A stretch of 64,000 bases of DNA from Limnohabitans radicicola (GTDB lineage: Bacteria; Pseudomonadota; Gammaproteobacteria; Burkholderiales; Burkholderiaceae_C): positions 248,001 to 312,000 of the forward strand of contig NZ_JACYFT010000002.1 in NCBI RefSeq assembly GCF_014837235.1, read 5' to 3'. The notes beneath the pieces were generated by a model. The model searched no databases and had not been told where the DNA came from. It worked only from the letters and a program-made list of their open reading frames with translations. This document shows, piece by piece, positions 61,248-64,000 of the stretch. A program made the position numbers and the translations under genes. Positions within the stretch are counted from its first letter, which is position 1. Every line of letters starts with the position of its first letter.

Positions 61248-63872
61248 TCAGGCGCTCACGCTGTGCGCGGCCGCTTGGCTGTGGGTGAAGAACAGGCCCG
61301 ACAGGCCATCCGACACCTGCCGTGCCATGCGCTGGTACTGTGTCAGAAGGTCCAGCAGCTCTGCGGGCTCGCGGCTGTCGCTGGGCCACAGCACCTCGGC
61401 GCTGGTTTGCAGCACTGCGGGGTCCGGCAGCAGCGCGGCCAGTGTTTGGGTGGCACCGCTTGCCAGGTGCTCCATGCGCAGCAATCGCGAACGCAGGGTC
61501 TTGGCCACCCACGAGAGGGCGCGCGGGTTGTCGGGGCTGCTCACCAGCAGGTCCACCAGCGCCTGCGGTGTGCGGCTTTGCTGGAACTGGGCGTGGAAAC
61601 TGATGGTGCTGTCGAACAGCTTGAGCACGGCGTCAAAACCGGCTTGCTCCAAAAGCAGTCCGCAGCCGATGGCTTGTCGCAGCGCGCCCGCCAGAAAGTC
61701 CAGCCGCTCAATGTGCCGCCCGATCGACAGCAGCCGCCAGCCATCGTCGCGGCTCATGCGGTCGGTTTGTGCACCCGTGAGGGCGGCCAGGCGCTGGCTT
61801 GTTTCGCGCAGGCACTGCTGGGCCAGTGCAGTGCTGGCGCGGGTCGTGTCGGGGCCCGCAGCGGCCCAGAACGCCGATTCGCTTTGCTCCAGCATCTGCC
61901 AGTGCTCGGGCGAGAGCCGGTCGCGCACCGAGGCCGCGGCCGCGACCAGCGAGCGCAGGTTGAAGCCCACGCTGGTGGTGTGTTTCGTGTCCCACAGGCT
62001 GGCCACCAAAGAGCGCTCGAACACCCGGTGTGACTGCTGCGCCGCTGGCGCGCCATTGGGCACCAAGCCCTGCTGCTGGCTCATGGTGGTGATCCATTGC
62101 AGCAGGCGGAGGTTGCTTTGGTCTTCGCTGCCCAGCACATCCAGGCCCAGGCGCACCAGGCGCACGGCGTTTTCGGTGCGCTCGGTGTAGCGGCCCATCC
62201 AGAACAGGTTTTCGGCGGCGCGGCTGGTGACCAGGCGCTGGCGGTGCTGCGGCAGTGGCGAGCTGGGGGTGTTGAGCAGGCTCAAGGGGTCCACCGCTTC
62301 GCGCGCGGGGGCTTGCACCCACACATCGGCGCTGCTGCCGCCACGCTGCATGGACGCGATGCCTTCGTGGGTGCCCAGCCGCGCCAGGCCCCCGGGCAGC
62401 ACTCGCCACTGGCCTTGCTCGTCGGTGACGGCGAACACGCGCAGGATCACAGGCCGTGTTTCCAGCGTGCCGGGTGAATCTGGCGCGCTGGCCTGCTCGT
62501 TCCACACAGGCAGGTGCGACAGTGGCAGCCAGGACTGCACAGTGTGCGCTTCGGGTTCGCGCAGGATACGGCCTGCCCATTCGTCGCGCTCGCGTTGGGT
62601 CATCAGGCGGCCGAGCTGGGGCTCGAAACCGTGGCGCTGGCCTTCGTTGGGGTAGGTGGGTTTGACCACACCGTCGGGCAGGTGCAGCAGGGCCTCAGGC
62701 TGCGCTGAGGTTTCGCCGCACCACCAACTGGGGATGGCGGGCAGTTGCAGCTCTTCGCCCAAGATGTCTTGGGCCAGTGCAGGCATGAAACCCAGCAGCG
62801 CATTCGATTCAAGAAAACCCGAGCCCGGCGTGTTGGCCACCAGCAGCTGGCCGCTGCGCACCGCCTGCAGCAGGCCAGGCACGCCCAGCGTGGAATCGGC
62901 GCGCAGCTCCAGTGGGTCCAGCCAGTTGTCGTCCACCCGTTTGAGCAGGCCGTGCACACGCTGCAGGCCTTGCAGGGTCTTGAGGTAGAGCTTCTCGTCA
63001 CGCACCGTCAGGTCATCGGCCTGCACCAGCGTGAGGCCGAGGTAGCGCGCCAGATAAGCGTGCTCGAAATGGGTTTCGTTGTAGGGGCCAGGCGTGAGCA
63101 GGGCGATGTGCGGCGGCGTGTCGCCCTCCTCGGGGCAACGGGCCTTGAGCCCGTCCACCAGCGACTGGTAAGTCGCAGCCAGCCGCTGCACGGGCAGCTG
63201 GTCAAAAGCTTCAGGGAACAGGCGCGAGATGATGAGCCTGTTTTCGAGCAGGTAGCCCAAACCGGACGGCGCCTGGGTGCGCTGTGACATCAGCCACCAC
63301 AGGCCATCGGGCCCGCGTGCCAGATCGAAAGCGGCCAGGCTCAGGTAATGACCGCCGACGGGCGCTGCACCGTGCATGGCGTGCAGGTAGCCGGGGTGGC
63401 CTTGCACCAGCGCCGCTGGCAGCAGCCCCTTGGCCACCAGGGTTTGCGGGCCATAGGCGTCGGCCATGATGTGCTCCAGCAAGGCCATGCGCTGCAGCAC
63501 CCCCCGCTCGATCTGCGCCCAGTGCCTTGTGCTGATGATCAGCGGGAACAGGTCCAGCGCCCAGGGGCGCTGTGGCTGCTCGGCGTTGGCGTAGACGTTG
63601 TAGGTGATGCCGTTGTCACGCACCTGGCGGCGCAGGTTGGCCATGCGCGGGTTGAGGCTGGCCAGTCCTTCGGGGCCCAGACGGGCCATGAAGTCTTCCC
63701 ACAGCTGACCGGGCGGCTGGCTGAGTTCGTCTGCTGTCGGGGCGATGGCGTCCACACGGTCACGCAGCTCATCCCAATGCCCGGCGGGGGCGGCCTGGGC
63801 GTGTTGGCGCAGCCAGCTCATCGGGTCGGGCGGGCTTGGGTCGGTTGCAAACGGGCGCGTCGGTTCGGACAT
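61248..63872 (-). CDS. Circularly permuted ATP-grasp / alpha-E domain fusion protein
   Basis: An 874-residue fusion. The N-terminal circularly permuted ATP-grasp domain occupies roughly residues 70-480 (VRDNGITYNVYANAEQPQRP; GPYNETHFEHAYLARYLGLT; VANTPGSGFLESNALLGFMP). The C-terminal alpha-E helical domain starts near residue 547 (LVTSRAAENLFWMGRYTERT). Elsewhere the two halves are often separate genes, and they are predicted to ligate amino acids or peptides using ATP. The downstream transglutaminase gene completes the known neighbourhood type. The ATG at 63872 is chosen (MSEPTRPF); earlier in-frame Met codons give low-complexity sequence. CACAAT lies 6 nt upstream. Confidence 0.9.
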   Translation of the reverse strand: MSEPTRPFATDPSPPDPMSWLRQHAQAAPAGHWDELRDRVDAIAPTADELSQPPGQLWEDFMARLGPEGLASLNPRMANLRRQVRDNGITYNVYANAEQPQRPWALDLFPLIISTRHWAQIERGVLQRMALLEHIMADAYGPQTLVAKGLLPAALVQGHPGYLHAMHGAAPVGGHYLSLAAFDLARGPDGLWWLMSQRTQAPSGLGYLLENRLIISRLFPEAFDQLPVQRLAATYQSLVDGLKARCPEEGDTPPHIALLTPGPYNETHFEHAYLARYLGLTLVQADDLTVRDEKLYLKTLQGLQRVHGLLKRVDDNWLDPLELRADSTLGVPGLLQAVRSGQLLVANTPGSGFLESNALLGFMPALAQDILGEELQLPAIPSWWCGETSAQPEALLHLPDGVVKPTYPNEGQRHGFEPQLGRLMTQRERDEWAGRILREPEAHTVQSWLPLSHLPVWNEQASAPDSPGTLETRPVILRVFAVTDEQGQWRVLPGGLARLGTHEGIASMQRGGSSADVWVQAPAREAVDPLSLLNTPSSPLPQHRQRLVTSRAAENLFWMGRYTERTENAVRLVRLGLDVLGSEDQSNLRLLQWITTMSQQQGLVPNGAPAAQQSHRVFERSLVASLWDTKHTTSVGFNLRSLVAAAASVRDRLSPEHWQMLEQSESAFWAAAGPDTTRASTALAQQCLRETSQRLAALTGAQTDRMSRDDGWRLLSIGRHIERLDFLAGALRQAIGCGLLLEQAGFDAVLKLFDSTISFHAQFQQSRTPQALVDLLVSSPDNPRALSWVAKTLRSRLLRMEHLASGATQTLAALLPDPAVLQTSAEVLWPSDSREPAELLDLLTQYQRMARQVSDGLSGLFFTHSQAAAHSVSA

Positions 63873-64000
63873 GCCGCCATTGTGGGGCCATTTGTGTCGG
63901 CCCTTGTGTGTTCCCATGTGAGGTGGCGATGCGCCCACCCCGCGTGTGGGCTGGCAGCCCGACAGGGCTGCGCTTGCTCACCCATGACCTCAGTGGGCAC

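Overview
The window is a high-GC chromosomal segment of a betaproteobacterium, order Burkholderiales, most likely Comamonadaceae-like. The reasons are: a 14-gene nuoA-N operon preceded by secG and a tRNA-Leu(GAG) gene and followed by DUF2818-NUDIX-DUF1178 genes; three 'Bug' periplasmic solute-binding proteins without TctA/TctB partners; the pyrG-kdsA-eno-ftsB block; a MutL with the endonuclease motif; and the amiC-tsaE-queG block. Assignment below order is inference. Coding density is very high, no intergenic gap reaches 300 bp, and there is no insertion sequence, phage, CRISPR array or rRNA.

Layout. 1-2765: 3' end of pnp, a quinone oxidoreductase, tpiA and secG. 2912-18809: tRNA-Leu, the complete complex I operon, then DUF2818, an ADP-ribose-type NUDIX hydrolase and DUF1178. 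18829-24172: arfB (ribosome rescue), miaA (tRNA modification), a Bcr/CflA drug exporter, mutL (mismatch repair) and a DedA membrane protein. 24252-31523: a PfkB sugar kinase, a Bug protein, amiC (cell separation), tsaE and queG (tRNA modification), an AEC permease and a second Bug protein. 31523-34875: xerD, DUF455, gamma-carbonic anhydrase and hslO (Hsp33). 34882-40546, all minus strand: pyrG-kdsA-DUF1330, then eno-ftsB-pnuC-NadR-like kinase. 40840-47428: coaBC-dut, a SlyD-like isomerase, a RoxA/YcfD-like ribosomal oxygenase, a 58-residue Ala-rich lipoprotein, dapA-bamC and a methyltransferase. 47564-54225: parE-parC and Fur-boxed feoAB. 54241-58239: a LuxR-type regulator facing a DUF3237-Bug-tannase unit. 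58259-63872, minus strand: a tight row running from an ATP-grasp/alpha-E fusion and a transglutaminase-like protein through RidA, DUF2164, a small lipoprotein and a flavin reductase to DUF1993.

Most of the window is housekeeping. No wholly new system can be demonstrated from the sequence. The most interesting points are: (i) the ATP-grasp/alpha-E plus transglutaminase pair, a family predicted to make or attach peptides but little characterised; (ii) a recurrent -10-like hexamer 6-8 nt before the start codon of at least seven genes, often without a Shine-Dalgarno sequence, suggesting leaderless mRNAs; (iii) a 25-bp identical intergenic core at two loci 19 kb apart, each time forming the loop of a hairpin with unrelated arms; (iv) a nicotinamide-riboside salvage pair fused onto the eno-ftsB operon; and (v) a LuxR/DUF3237/Bug/tannase aromatic-ester module.
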